From Syntrophomonadaceae bacterium (GTDB lineage: Bacteria > Bacillota > Dethiobacteria > DTU022), in the NCBI GenBank assembly GCA_007129055.1, contig SKWE01000006.1, positions 1-8,042 of the forward strand: a DNA stretch of 8,042 bases, written 5' to 3'. Position numbers and translations under genes: made by a program. Below, piece by piece: positions 1 through 6,440 of this stretch. Every line of letters starts with the position of its first letter. The stretch's first letter is position 1. The notes beneath the pieces are model-generated. The model was not told where the DNA came from, made no database searches, and saw nothing but the letters and a program-made list of their open reading frames with translations.

Positions 1-206
1 GAAACAGTATCTGTCTCGTGACGCTCTCCATCAACTTGCGGAGCATCTGCTGCTTCCGGAGCATCTGCCGGTTCATCAGCAGCAGCATCTCCTGCTGGTT
101 CGGGCGCTGCAGCGTCGTCTGAACCTCCGCATCCTGCCACTAATAACATTGCTGCTAATCCAACTATTACCAATAATACTTTCCAGCTTTCCTTACTATT
201 GAACAT
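1..206 (-). CDS. Lipoprotein, N-terminal part (cut by window edge)
   Basis: The first 68 codons of an exported lipoprotein are present; the rest lies beyond the left edge. The start ATG (204-206) follows an AAGGAG ribosome site (215-220) at 8 bases. The N-terminus is a type II signal peptide: a short polar n-region with two lysines (K5, K9), a hydrophobic core at residues 10-22, and a lipobox LLVAGC with the lipidated cysteine at residue 26. Residues 27-58 form a flexible linker made almost only of Gly, Ala, Asp, Glu and Pro. Lipobox plus such a linker is typical of substrate-binding proteins of Gram-positive transporters, so a solute-binding role is likely but inferred; no binding-domain residues are in view. 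It lies 77 bases downstream of the membrane-anchored gene on the same strand, with no convincing terminator between, so read-through is possible. Confidence 0.82.
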   Translation of the reverse strand, partial: MFNSKESWKVLLVIVGLAAMLLVAGCGGSDDAAAPEPAGDAAADEPADAPEAADAPQVDGERHETDTV

Positions 207-283
207 TTTTCCCTCTCCTTTTTTGTTTTTCCGGCCCTCTATTTACAGGAAGTAATTATTTCTGTATTAACCGGAGCTGTTAA

Positions 284-973
284 TCAAGCCAATAGCTTGT
301 TACCCGTGTTTACAAAAGCTTCAATATCTTCCGGTTTTTCCAATGACCATTCAACTCTCATCTTTAAACCCCCGGAAGTAGCGGCCAGGGCAATACCCTT
401 TTTATCCCGGGGATATTTTTCTCCCCATTCAAGCAGCCCGGGGGCTATCGCTTCAATATGTTTCATGTTGCCCGGGTCCCCTGAATAGACATCAAAATTA
501 CCTGCCAGCTCTTTCGGCAGTTCTTCATCTTTCAGGCGGGGCACACTCGAAGGGAAACCCAGTCTGCTAAAAATTTCTCCCATTGCAAAACCGGGGATGT
601 TAAAACCTGCAGATTGCATTATTAAAAAATTGCCGTCAAATGGTTTTTGGAGGACCAGTTCTGTCGACGGCAGAAGCTCGCGTGAGGTTGTGGTATTCCT
701 GGTTTTCGATTTACTGTCGATTTTTTTATGATAGCGCGCAGTAATTTCCCAGGGGGTACCATCGCTTGCGGTTCCTTCCATGCGGTAGCGGATATTGCGA
801 TCATTAAAAGGCACATTCCAAACGAGCCTTGAAGTAACAGGCTTGTAAACCCAGCCTTTTTGTTCTGCAAATTCAGCTCGTTTTTTGTGGGCTTCCTTGG
901 TTGCCTTATTCAGGAAATAAACCATGGCGCCCAGGCCGATAACTACCAGGGCAAGTACAAATATTTCAAGCAT
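284..973 (-). CDS. Single-pass membrane-anchored protein of unknown function
   Basis: This encodes 229 residues that I cannot assign to a named family. The start ATG has an AAAGGAG ribosome site (981-987) 7 bases upstream. Residues 3-21 are a hydrophobic helix with no lipobox or signal-peptidase site, so it is probably an uncleaved anchor. It is followed by a charged helical stretch (about 22-38, rich in Lys, Ala, Glu) and a soluble domain of about 190 residues. The soluble part opens with AEQKGWVYKP and alternates short beta-like and polar segments, similar in style to small membrane-tethered domains whose anchor is followed by an 'A..rGW.Y' segment; that likeness is only by eye. No catalytic motif, cysteine or metal-binding cluster is seen. 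It starts 39 bases after the GRAM-like gene, so the two are probably co-transcribed, which suggests a role at the inner face of the membrane. Confidence 0.82.
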   Translation of the reverse strand: MLEIFVLALVVIGLGAMVYFLNKATKEAHKKRAEFAEQKGWVYKPVTSRLVWNVPFNDRNIRYRMEGTASDGTPWEITARYHKKIDSKSKTRNTTTSRELLPSTELVLQKPFDGNFLIMQSAGFNIPGFAMGEIFSRLGFPSSVPRLKDEELPKELAGNFDVYSGDPGNMKHIEAIAPGLLEWGEKYPRDKKGIALAATSGGLKMRVEWSLEKPEDIEAFVNTGNKLLA

Positions 974-1012
974 GATTACTCTCCTTTATCTGATTTTGAC
1001 TTATGATCAATC

Positions 1013-1375
1013 TTATAAAGGTTTTTCAAGGGCATCGACAATCGCGTTTATTGATAACATTCCGTAGTCGATGATGTATTCTTCATTATTGTCGGTTACC
1101 AGTGTTACTCTTTTATTCAACATGCTTTTTTTGGGAATAATTTTATTGATGTTTTCACGCGGAAGAATCATATACTCTTCATCTTCAAAGGTTTCAAAAA
1201 AAGCCATGTTGATTACTGAGTTAAGCGAAGTGTCAAATTTGCTGAGAAAAATAACTCTCTTGTCAGTAATAGTAAGGTCTCCAAGGTAGCGCCCCACGTT
1301 GGGGATTAAAAAATTCGTAGTCCATGTCCCCAGTTCCTTTTCCGAAGCATCCAGGGGAAATTTACACTTTGGCAT
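1013..1375 (-). CDS. Small GRAM/PH-like domain protein
   Basis: This encodes 120 residues. The reading frame stays open further upstream, to a TTG at 1489, but the ATG at 1373-1375 is chosen because an AAGGGAG ribosome site (1384-1390) sits 8 bases before it and the upstream extension has none. The core GDLTITDKRVIFLSK at residues 32-46 matches the 'GdLylTdkRliF' strand pair of GRAM and bacterial PH-like domains. Later come an acidic loop (61-67), 'PRENINKIIPKK' (72-83) and the final strands VTLVTDNNEEYIIDY (90-104), then a short C-terminal helix. No signal peptide or membrane helix is present, so it should be cytoplasmic or peripheral at the membrane. Such domains often bind lipids or proteins, but no ligand is shown here. 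The next gene downstream encodes a membrane-anchored protein 39 bases away, a plausible partner. Confidence 0.78.
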   Translation of the reverse strand: MPKCKFPLDASEKELGTWTTNFLIPNVGRYLGDLTITDKRVIFLSKFDTSLNSVINMAFFETFEDEEYMILPRENINKIIPKKSMLNKRVTLVTDNNEEYIIDYGMLSINAIVDALEKPL

Positions 1376-1383
1376 TTTAACAA

Positions 1384-1390
1384 CTCCCTT
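1384..1390 (-). promoter_or_regulatory. Ribosome binding site deciding the GRAM-like gene start
   Basis: AAGGGAG on the minus strand, 8 bases before the ATG at 1373-1375. It decides between this ATG and the far upstream TTG at 1489, which has no such site. Confidence 0.75.
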
Positions 1391-1442
1391 CCCGTAGTGG
1401 TATAATTTGGCAGTGCATTTTAAGAATCTGGTGCGGATAACT

Positions 1443-1528
1443 AAGTATACTTTGAAGTAACAGCTAGCTGCTATGACAATATTGCGCAATAATGGTCAGT
1501 TATTGCCTTAATCAGGCAGCGAGCAATA
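1443..1528. promoter_or_regulatory. Cluster of perfect palindromes, probable operator region
   Basis: The gap between the AraC stop and the GRAM-like gene holds three perfect palindromes: AAGTATACTT (1443-1452), CAGCTAGCTG (1461-1470) and the 12-base TATTGCGCAATA (1480-1491). The last lies inside a longer imperfect repeat with TGAC at 1474-1477 and GTCA at 1495-1498. The same hexamer recurs as TATTGC (1501-1506) and GCAATA (1523-1528), an inverted pair separated by 16 bases; inside it is a TGCCT/AGGCA pair at 1504-1518. None of these is followed by a T-run on the minus strand, so they do not read as an intrinsic terminator for the AraC gene. A DNA-binding site controlling the GRAM-like gene is the preferred reading. 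No convincing -35/-10 pair was found for that gene; TATACT (minus strand, 1444-1449) is the best -10-like hexamer but lacks a matching -35. Confidence 0.5.
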
Positions 1529-1556
1529 GAAAAGGGAACTGAGGATGCAAGAGGAT

Positions 1557-2453
1557 TTAGATTTTGTGAAGCTTCCGGTAGTTAAGGGGAGTCAAACCGG
1601 TGAGTTTTTTAAACACCTTGCTGAAGTGGCTGTGCTCTGAAAACCCGCAGAGAAAGCATATTTCAGTTACAGAATAATTGCTGAAAGCAAGCAGCTCTTT
1701 AGCCTTATCAATTTTCAGTTCTACCAGGTATTGTTGGGGAGTTTTGCCGGTTTCCTTTTTAAAGAGCCTGATAAAGTAGTAGGGGCTTAAGTTGGCGATG
1801 TTCAGCAGCTCCTCGTTTGTGAAATCCTGGTTATAATTATCATGCAGGTATTCCACCACTTTTAAGATGTTTAAACGGGCTCCTGTTTCCCTGCGGTTCA
1901 TTTTTTCAATGGTATTGTTATCAGTATGGCGTAAAAGTTCGACAATAATTTGTGTGCTCAGGCTTTCAAGCAGGTGTCTATACCCGGCTTTTTGTTCCCG
2001 CGATTCCTGTATGAACTGGTTTACCAGTGTTTGTAAAACTTTGCTGTAGGGGTTGGCCTTGTTGGAAAAAAAGAGATCTTTTACACCTGTAATTGAGTAG
2101 GCTATATTTGTGAAGTGTTTTTTGGGAATGTAGAGGCATAGAGAACTATAAATGGTGAAATCACCTTCGGCCCCATGGCTTTGCCCGGGATTTGTTGGAA
2201 TTAGAGCTCCCGGGTGGGGTATAACTTTTCTGCCATCCACGGAGAGCGTTTTCAGGAAAGGCGAATAGGAGTAGGGAATGAAAAACTCATAACCTTCATG
2301 GGCATGTTCATTAGAACAGACATCTATAGGTTTATGGGTGATTAATATATCCAGGTTACTGCTGTTGTGAAGTTCAAACCCGGTGTCCGGCAGGCTCGGT
2401 TTTATTGCCTGTTTTTCTTTTTCATTAACAACCTTTAGCAGGGTTTCTTCCAT
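1557..2453 (-). CDS. AraC-family transcriptional regulator with N-terminal cupin
   Basis: This encodes 298 residues, the usual size for the family. The N-terminal part (about 25-130) is cupin-like: HAHEGYEF at 50-57 gives the His-x-His-Glu pattern common in AraC sensor domains, and PGALIPTNPGQSH (81-93) supplies the typical 'pG.l.li.Pgq.H' strand and a further His. This region should bind a small effector. The C-terminal domain (about 192-295) contains both helix-turn-helix units, the first around FTNEELLNIANLSPYYF (211-227) and the second around SVTEICFLCGFSEHSHF (261-277), ending in the family signature FKKLTGLTPLNYR (281-293). No membrane segment is present. The ribosome site is weak, GGAAGG about 11 bases before the ATG. 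It follows the membrane LuxR gene by 175 bases containing an inverted repeat, so it may have its own promoter. The effector and targets cannot be told from sequence. Confidence 0.93.
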   Translation of the reverse strand: MEETLLKVVNEKEKQAIKPSLPDTGFELHNSSNLDILITHKPIDVCSNEHAHEGYEFFIPYSYSPFLKTLSVDGRKVIPHPGALIPTNPGQSHGAEGDFTIYSSLCLYIPKKHFTNIAYSITGVKDLFFSNKANPYSKVLQTLVNQFIQESREQKAGYRHLLESLSTQIIVELLRHTDNNTIEKMNRRETGARLNILKVVEYLHDNYNQDFTNEELLNIANLSPYYFIRLFKKETGKTPQQYLVELKIDKAKELLAFSNYSVTEICFLCGFSEHSHFSKVFKKLTGLTPLNYRKLHKI

Positions 2454-2493
2454 ATCAGGCTGGCCCTTCCCAGTTTAGTTGAAGTGGGTAAAG

Positions 2494-2499
2494 AATATA
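2494..2499 (-). promoter_or_regulatory. Possible -10 element upstream of the AraC gene
   Basis: TATATT on the minus strand, about 40 bases before the AraC ATG. No good -35 hexamer lies at 16-18 bases, so activator dependence or a false match are both possible. Confidence 0.22.
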
Positions 2500-2541
2500 A
2501 AATGCCAGTACTTAGGATAATTGAAGGATTAGCAATGTGTC

Positions 2542-2561
2542 TATCACCTATTTGGGTGATA
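2542..2561. promoter_or_regulatory. Inverted repeat between the two regulator genes
   Basis: Perfect 7-base arms TATCACC (2542-2548) and GGTGATA (2555-2561) are separated by 6 bases, about 90 bases upstream of the AraC start and 68 bases after the LuxR stop. On the minus strand it is not followed by a T-run, so it is not a typical terminator. The size and spacing suit a dimeric regulator site, for instance autoregulation by the AraC protein or control by the neighbouring LuxR protein; which one is not shown. Confidence 0.42.
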
Positions 2562-2628
2562 TTTCAATCGTAAGGTGGGTATGGACAAGGAGTAATGCCT
2601 TTATGGAAAGTTTGTTTACCAGGCAGCT

Positions 2629-4014
2629 TTACTTTTCACCCTGCTGAGCCGCTTTGTCGGCAAGATGGGCGATCAGGGCATTTTTACTTTTAACATCAAA
2701 TTTATCATATATATTTCGCAGGTGTGTTTTTAAAGTATTTTCACTGATAAAAAGTTTTTCTGCCATAACCCTGTTGATATGGCCCTGGAATAGCAGTTCC
2801 ACAATTTGTTTTTCTCTTTCTGTCAGGCCGGCTTCTATGTAAAGCAGTGCAGGATCACGATCTTTCTTTTTCTGATCGATACTTATAGCGACGCTTACCC
2901 TGTCTAACAGCCAGGGAACGGCAATGATTGTAATCAGTATAGCTACAACAGCGTGGAAAACAGCAGTAAACTGGAAAACTCCATCAGATTGGAGTAGGCG
3001 GAGTCCAAAGATGTTTCCGAAAAATACCGCTGCAAGCGTGGTGAAAAGGCCAAAGCCGAAAAAGCGGTAGGGTGCAGCATAAACCCGGGAAAGTTCCCCC
3101 TGCATGGTCCATATAAAAACACTGATTATAACGACGGCAATCTCAATCATTGAAGTGGTGAGATAAAACCCGGAAGGTTTATTGTTGATGGTTATGATGA
3201 AGATAAAGGCAATGCCAAATAGAGATATGCCCAGCTGGGGCATGTATCTCAGGTTTACAGAAGAGGCGAATTTAAAGATAAACAGGCAGGCGAGCAAATA
3301 GGGCAGGAAGTGGAAATATTCAAGTGCAGTCCGATTTTCTTCCATAACCGGGAACGACCCACCAATCAGGGCAAAGATAAGGCCGAATGAGAAATGGAGA
3401 ATAAAGATGATTATAAATAGGACGATATAAAAATATAGCGGAAAATTACCCGGCTTGTTTTTGGTCGGTAGTGGATCTGGATCCAGATCACCGCCTTGCT
3501 GTATATGTAAAATGAGGGAGGCCAGTAAGGGAGCGACGATTAATATAACAAGGGTATATAGATTGAGATAATTAGAAAAAGATTTGATTACCAGGGCTGC
3601 CAGGTTTGCTATGAATAAAGCCAGGGCATAAAGTTTAATTTTTTGAACTGCTGATAGTGAGCTGAAAATAACGCTCCAACCAAGGATATAGAAAGAGGAG
3701 AAAAACCCGATCATTGCTATAACCGGCAGCCAGAAACCGGGTGGAATCAGGGCCAGGGAGAGGTTAAGGGGAATGACAATTGCCAGGCTTAAGAAGATTA
3801 ATTTTTGCCACAGTGAGTTTCTCTTTAAGAAAATGGCGGAGCAAAGAAAGCCTGATGCGTGAAAAGCGATGAAGGTAAGGGCTATCTGCTGTTCTTCAAT
3901 CAGGATTGATTCTGAAATAATGCTAACCACTGAACCGAAGTAAGGGAAGGCAAGAAACCAGGTGAAGTATAAAGTCATAGCCCACAGGGTATAATAGTAT
4001 TTCTTTCTCTCCAT
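2629..4014 (-). CDS. LuxR-type regulator fused to about 12 membrane helices
   Basis: This encodes 461 residues. By eye, hydrophobic segments fall near residues 11-34, 42-63, 71-91, 94-118, 127-147, 152-171, 192-219, 231-250, 260-276, 281-303, 317-339 and 347-370, with a charged loop (172-190) between two sets of six, as in major-facilitator proteins. After a basic linker (380-388) comes a complete LuxR/GerE DNA-binding domain: GLTEREKQIVELLFQG (396-411) and the recognition-helix region SENTLKTHLRNIYDKF (424-439). The ribosome site is GGAG (4023-4026), 8 bases before the ATG. Regulators of this build occur in anaerobic actinobacteria such as Eggerthellaceae and in anaerobic Firmicutes, where the membrane part is thought to sense ligands. 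It starts 62 bases after the cyclic-dinucleotide gene, so co-transcription is likely. No receiver or autoinducer domain is present. Ligand and targets are unknown. Confidence 0.93.
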   Translation of the reverse strand: MERKKYYYTLWAMTLYFTWFLAFPYFGSVVSIISESILIEEQQIALTFIAFHASGFLCSAIFLKRNSLWQKLIFLSLAIVIPLNLSLALIPPGFWLPVIAMIGFFSSFYILGWSVIFSSLSAVQKIKLYALALFIANLAALVIKSFSNYLNLYTLVILIVAPLLASLILHIQQGGDLDPDPLPTKNKPGNFPLYFYIVLFIIIFILHFSFGLIFALIGGSFPVMEENRTALEYFHFLPYLLACLFIFKFASSVNLRYMPQLGISLFGIAFIFIITINNKPSGFYLTTSMIEIAVVIISVFIWTMQGELSRVYAAPYRFFGFGLFTTLAAVFFGNIFGLRLLQSDGVFQFTAVFHAVVAILITIIAVPWLLDRVSVAISIDQKKKDRDPALLYIEAGLTEREKQIVELLFQGHINRVMAEKLFISENTLKTHLRNIYDKFDVKSKNALIAHLADKAAQQGEK

Positions 4015-4026
4015 ATTAGTGGCTCC

Positions 4027-4047
4027 AAATATTATTCCGAAATATTT
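4027..4047. repeat. AT-rich inverted repeat before the LuxR ribosome site
   Basis: Perfect 7-base arms AAATATT (4027-4033) and AATATTT (4041-4047) flank a 7-base loop in the 62-base gap between the GGDEF/HD-GYP stop and the LuxR start. In the minus-strand RNA the hairpin would end immediately before the GGAG ribosome site. The stem is all A-T and weak, so it could be an operator, a minor mRNA structure, or chance in AT-rich DNA. Confidence 0.28.
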
Positions 4048-4076
4048 ATAAGGGCCTATAAAATAACTTTGCTCTA

Positions 4077-6275
4077 TTAAAGTAAAATACTCTGAAGCTG
4101 TACAAAAAACTTCACAACAGTGGGATCAAACTGGCTTCCTGCGCAGGCTTCAAGTTCTTTTATCGCTTCATCGTGAGCTATCGGTTTTTTATATGGCCGT
4201 TCATTAACCATGGCATCATAAGCATCCACCACGGCAAAAATGCGGCACTCCACCGGGATTTCTTCTTCATTGAGCCCCAGGGGATAACCGCTGCCGTCCC
4301 AGTTTTCGTGGTGTTTTAATATCAGTTCTGCTACATCCTGCATGTCAGTAGAGGATGAAGCGATGCGGTAGCCTTTTTCTGAATGCTCCCTCATAATCTG
4401 CCACTCTTCTTCACTTAAAGGGCCCGGTTTAAAAAGAATTTTATCCGGGATTCCTACCTTACCCAGGTCGTGAACCTGGGCCAGAAGGGCCAGGTCTGCC
4501 AATTGACGCGAAGAAAGCCCCATTTTTTCACCGACCGTCAGGCACATTTTTTCAAGCCTGTCGGCATGCCCTTCGGAAAAGAAATCTCTTTCCGCCAGGG
4601 TAGCGATCAGGCTTTGGACAATCCCGTTTCGGGCACTGTTGCTGCGGTGCAGCTTATTTCTAAACATCTGGTCATCGGCCAGTTTGAAAAGATGTTTCAG
4701 GGTTGTGCCGTTGTCTTCTGCCGTGGCAACACCAAGTGAAAGGCTAAGCGGCAGGTTTACATGTTCCTGGTTATAAAGGTATAGCTGGTAGCGAATCTGG
4801 CGGGCGATTCTTTCACCTTCTTCTTTGTTGACAAGCGGCAAGATTACAGAAAACTCGTCTCCCCCGACCCTGGCCAGGACTCCCTCTCCGTCAAGGGCGT
4901 CGCTGATAATATTTGCACATGCTTTAAGAAGGCTGTTTCCTGCGGTTTGACCGATAGTATCGTTAATCAGTTTTAAACCATCAATGTCAGCGGAAATGAT
5001 TGTTACCGGGTATTCGGGTTTCTGGCTTAAGTGCCTTAGCTTTGCTTCATAAAAGAAGCGGTTATAGAGGCCGGTCAACTGATCGTGATAACTCAGGTAA
5101 TATAGCTTTTCTTCACTATAGTCCAGGGATTCTTCGGCAGTGCTCAGCTGTTCAATTACTGTTTTTAGATCTTTGTTGGTCTGTATTAACGATTTTTCCT
5201 TTTCGTCCAGGGTGGTAAGATAGTTTTGGACTTTTTGAAGCACAGTGTTAACAGAGTAACCGAGAGTTGATAGCTCGCTGTTCTTATCTACAGGCAGCCT
5301 GTATGAAGGATCTTTTTCTACATTTATCTTTTTCAGGTTGTTTTCAAAAAGCAGCAAGGGCCTGTAGACATAGAAATGTGAATAAAGAACGAACAACAGG
5401 AAAACAAGGACTATGGCACTGCCGGCCATAACTGTTTCTGCGGTCATCCGATCGGCTGCCGGCGCTAAATCGCTGTAGGGGATAAATGAAGCAAGATACC
5501 AATCCGTATCATTGATCGGTAAATAGGATAGATAACCCTCCTCTTCATTGATCACCAGGGGCCTGTTATTAAGCCCGTTGTTTTCATAAATCCTTGTTGC
5601 TTCGCTGTAGTGTTCAGATATTTTAACGAAATTAGTATGGGGGTTATAGACAATATCGGGGTGAGCCAGTATATTGCCCTGGGCATCAATTAGAAAAGCA
5701 TACCCGGCATAATTGCCATTGCGTTCTGTAACTATTTCCGTGATCGTGGCCATCGAAATATCACCACCAACTACCCCTGCGAATTCACCCTGGGGGGAAT
5801 AAACGGGGCAGGCGACGGTAACTATAATCTTTTCCCCGCTGGCATTAACGAATGCTTCTGTAAAAACAGTATCCCCATGGGCATGTGCTTTTTTGTACCA
5901 TGGCCTCTGCCTTAAGTCAAAACCGGCAGGCGGAGTCCAGCCGCTTGCATTGATCATCATGTTATCGGGGCAGCCGAAATAGATGGAGGCAAAATGGTCG
6001 TTGCTTTCTAAAAGAGAGGTGAGGAATAGAAGAATCTGGTCATCATCCCACTGGCCAAGCGATATGAATGCAGCAGCAGATTCTATAATCCGGACCTGAA
6101 ATGACAGGTGGCCGCTAATATCATCACTGATAGACCTGGCCGATAGTTCTGCCTGGTTCCTGGCATTTTCATGTAGGCTTCTGTTAGTTGAATAATGCTG
6201 AAAATACCATCCGCTGACGAGGATGATGATAGTTATGACGGCCAGCATATAAAGGTTTCTGGTTAAGCGGTACAA
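4077..6275 (-). CDS. Membrane sensor cyclic-dinucleotide enzyme: dCache-HAMP-GGDEF-HD-GYP
   Basis: This encodes 732 residues. Order: membrane helix (7-24); extracytoplasmic dCache domain (about 35-275) with the hallmark RPWYKKA (124-130) and PVYSPQGEFAGVVGGDIS (157-174); second helix (282-300); HAMP-like segment (300-352); coiled coil (353-392); GGDEF domain (392-545) with intact GGDEF at 471-475 and metal Asp 430; HD-GYP domain (550-732) with H570, HDLGKVGIPD (602-611), H631, HHENWDGSGYP (655-665 region) and D684. The family makes and degrades c-di-GMP; here an outside ligand would tune synthesis, breakdown or both. Two oddities: the residue equivalent to the guanine-contacting Asp of PleD is Asn (GNSLL, N447), and the RxxD product-inhibition site is absent (DGEG at 462-465). 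The HD-GYP half looks fully competent. The start is TTG with a ribosome site at 6 bases; the next Met is residue 10, inside the first helix. Confidence 0.93.
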   Translation of the reverse strand: MYRLTRNLYMLAVITIIILVSGWYFQHYSTNRSLHENARNQAELSARSISDDISGHLSFQVRIIESAAAFISLGQWDDDQILLFLTSLLESNDHFASIYFGCPDNMMINASGWTPPAGFDLRQRPWYKKAHAHGDTVFTEAFVNASGEKIIVTVACPVYSPQGEFAGVVGGDISMATITEIVTERNGNYAGYAFLIDAQGNILAHPDIVYNPHTNFVKISEHYSEATRIYENNGLNNRPLVINEEEGYLSYLPINDTDWYLASFIPYSDLAPAADRMTAETVMAGSAIVLVFLLFVLYSHFYVYRPLLLFENNLKKINVEKDPSYRLPVDKNSELSTLGYSVNTVLQKVQNYLTTLDEKEKSLIQTNKDLKTVIEQLSTAEESLDYSEEKLYYLSYHDQLTGLYNRFFYEAKLRHLSQKPEYPVTIISADIDGLKLINDTIGQTAGNSLLKACANIISDALDGEGVLARVGGDEFSVILPLVNKEEGERIARQIRYQLYLYNQEHVNLPLSLSLGVATAEDNGTTLKHLFKLADDQMFRNKLHRSNSARNGIVQSLIATLAERDFFSEGHADRLEKMCLTVGEKMGLSSRQLADLALLAQVHDLGKVGIPDKILFKPGPLSEEEWQIMREHSEKGYRIASSSTDMQDVAELILKHHENWDGSGYPLGLNEEEIPVECRIFAVVDAYDAMVNERPYKKPIAHDEAIKELEACAGSQFDPTVVKFFVQLQSILL

Positions 6276-6281
6276 TAATAT

Positions 6282-6287
6282 CTCTCC
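6282..6287 (-). promoter_or_regulatory. Ribosome binding site supporting a TTG start
   Basis: GGAGAG on the minus strand, 6 bases before the TTG at 6273-6275. It supports this TTG over the Met codon nine residues later, which would cut into the first membrane helix. Confidence 0.7.
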
Positions 6288-6362
6288 AGGTGTTTATTGT
6301 AATAAAGGCGCCCTTCGGTATGCGAGTGTGTAACTTCAATCTAAGGGGTAACAACTATAATT

Positions 6363-6413
6363 AAATATCCGGACCTCAAAACCCTTTTTTTTTCTGCGAA
6401 TATGTGGATATTT
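6363..6413. repeat. Spaced inverted repeat in the divergent promoter region
   Basis: AAATATCC (6363-6370) and GGATATTT (6406-6413) are perfect complements with centres 43 bases apart, about four helical turns. Allowing one bulged base the arms extend to TTAAATATCC and GGATATTTTAA. Between them is a run of nine T (6385-6393). The position, between two divergent genes, suits a shared control site, but AT-rich DNA makes a chance match possible. No terminator-type stem precedes the T-run. Confidence 0.33.
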
Positions 6414-6440
6414 TAATCTCTTTTTCGGAAGGCGGTTGTA

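Noticed and set aside
1376..1489. Upstream extension of the GRAM-like protein to a TTG at 1489
   Set aside because: There is no ribosome site before the TTG, the extension crosses the palindrome cluster, and the internal ATG has a strong site and fits the domain length.
1640..1665. Cys-x-x-Cys in the second helix-turn-helix of the AraC protein as a redox switch
   Set aside because: Cysteines at these positions (EICFLCGF) are common in ordinary AraC-family proteins and do not imply redox sensing.
2485..2494. TGGGTAAAGA shared with 6502-6511
   Set aside because: One 10-base identity between two sites in 8 kb is expected by chance; there is no longer similarity around it.
4470..5218. Plus-strand ORFs of 89 and 72 codons
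   Set aside because: They lie antisense to the GGDEF and HD-GYP coding frame, which is strongly conserved there.
6381..6393. Nine-T run as an intrinsic terminator on the plus strand
   Set aside because: No GC-rich stem precedes it and no plus-strand gene lies upstream within the window.
6276..6440. c-di-GMP riboswitch upstream of the cyclic-dinucleotide gene
   Set aside because: I looked for GEMM-type conserved segments and paired stems on the minus strand and saw none.
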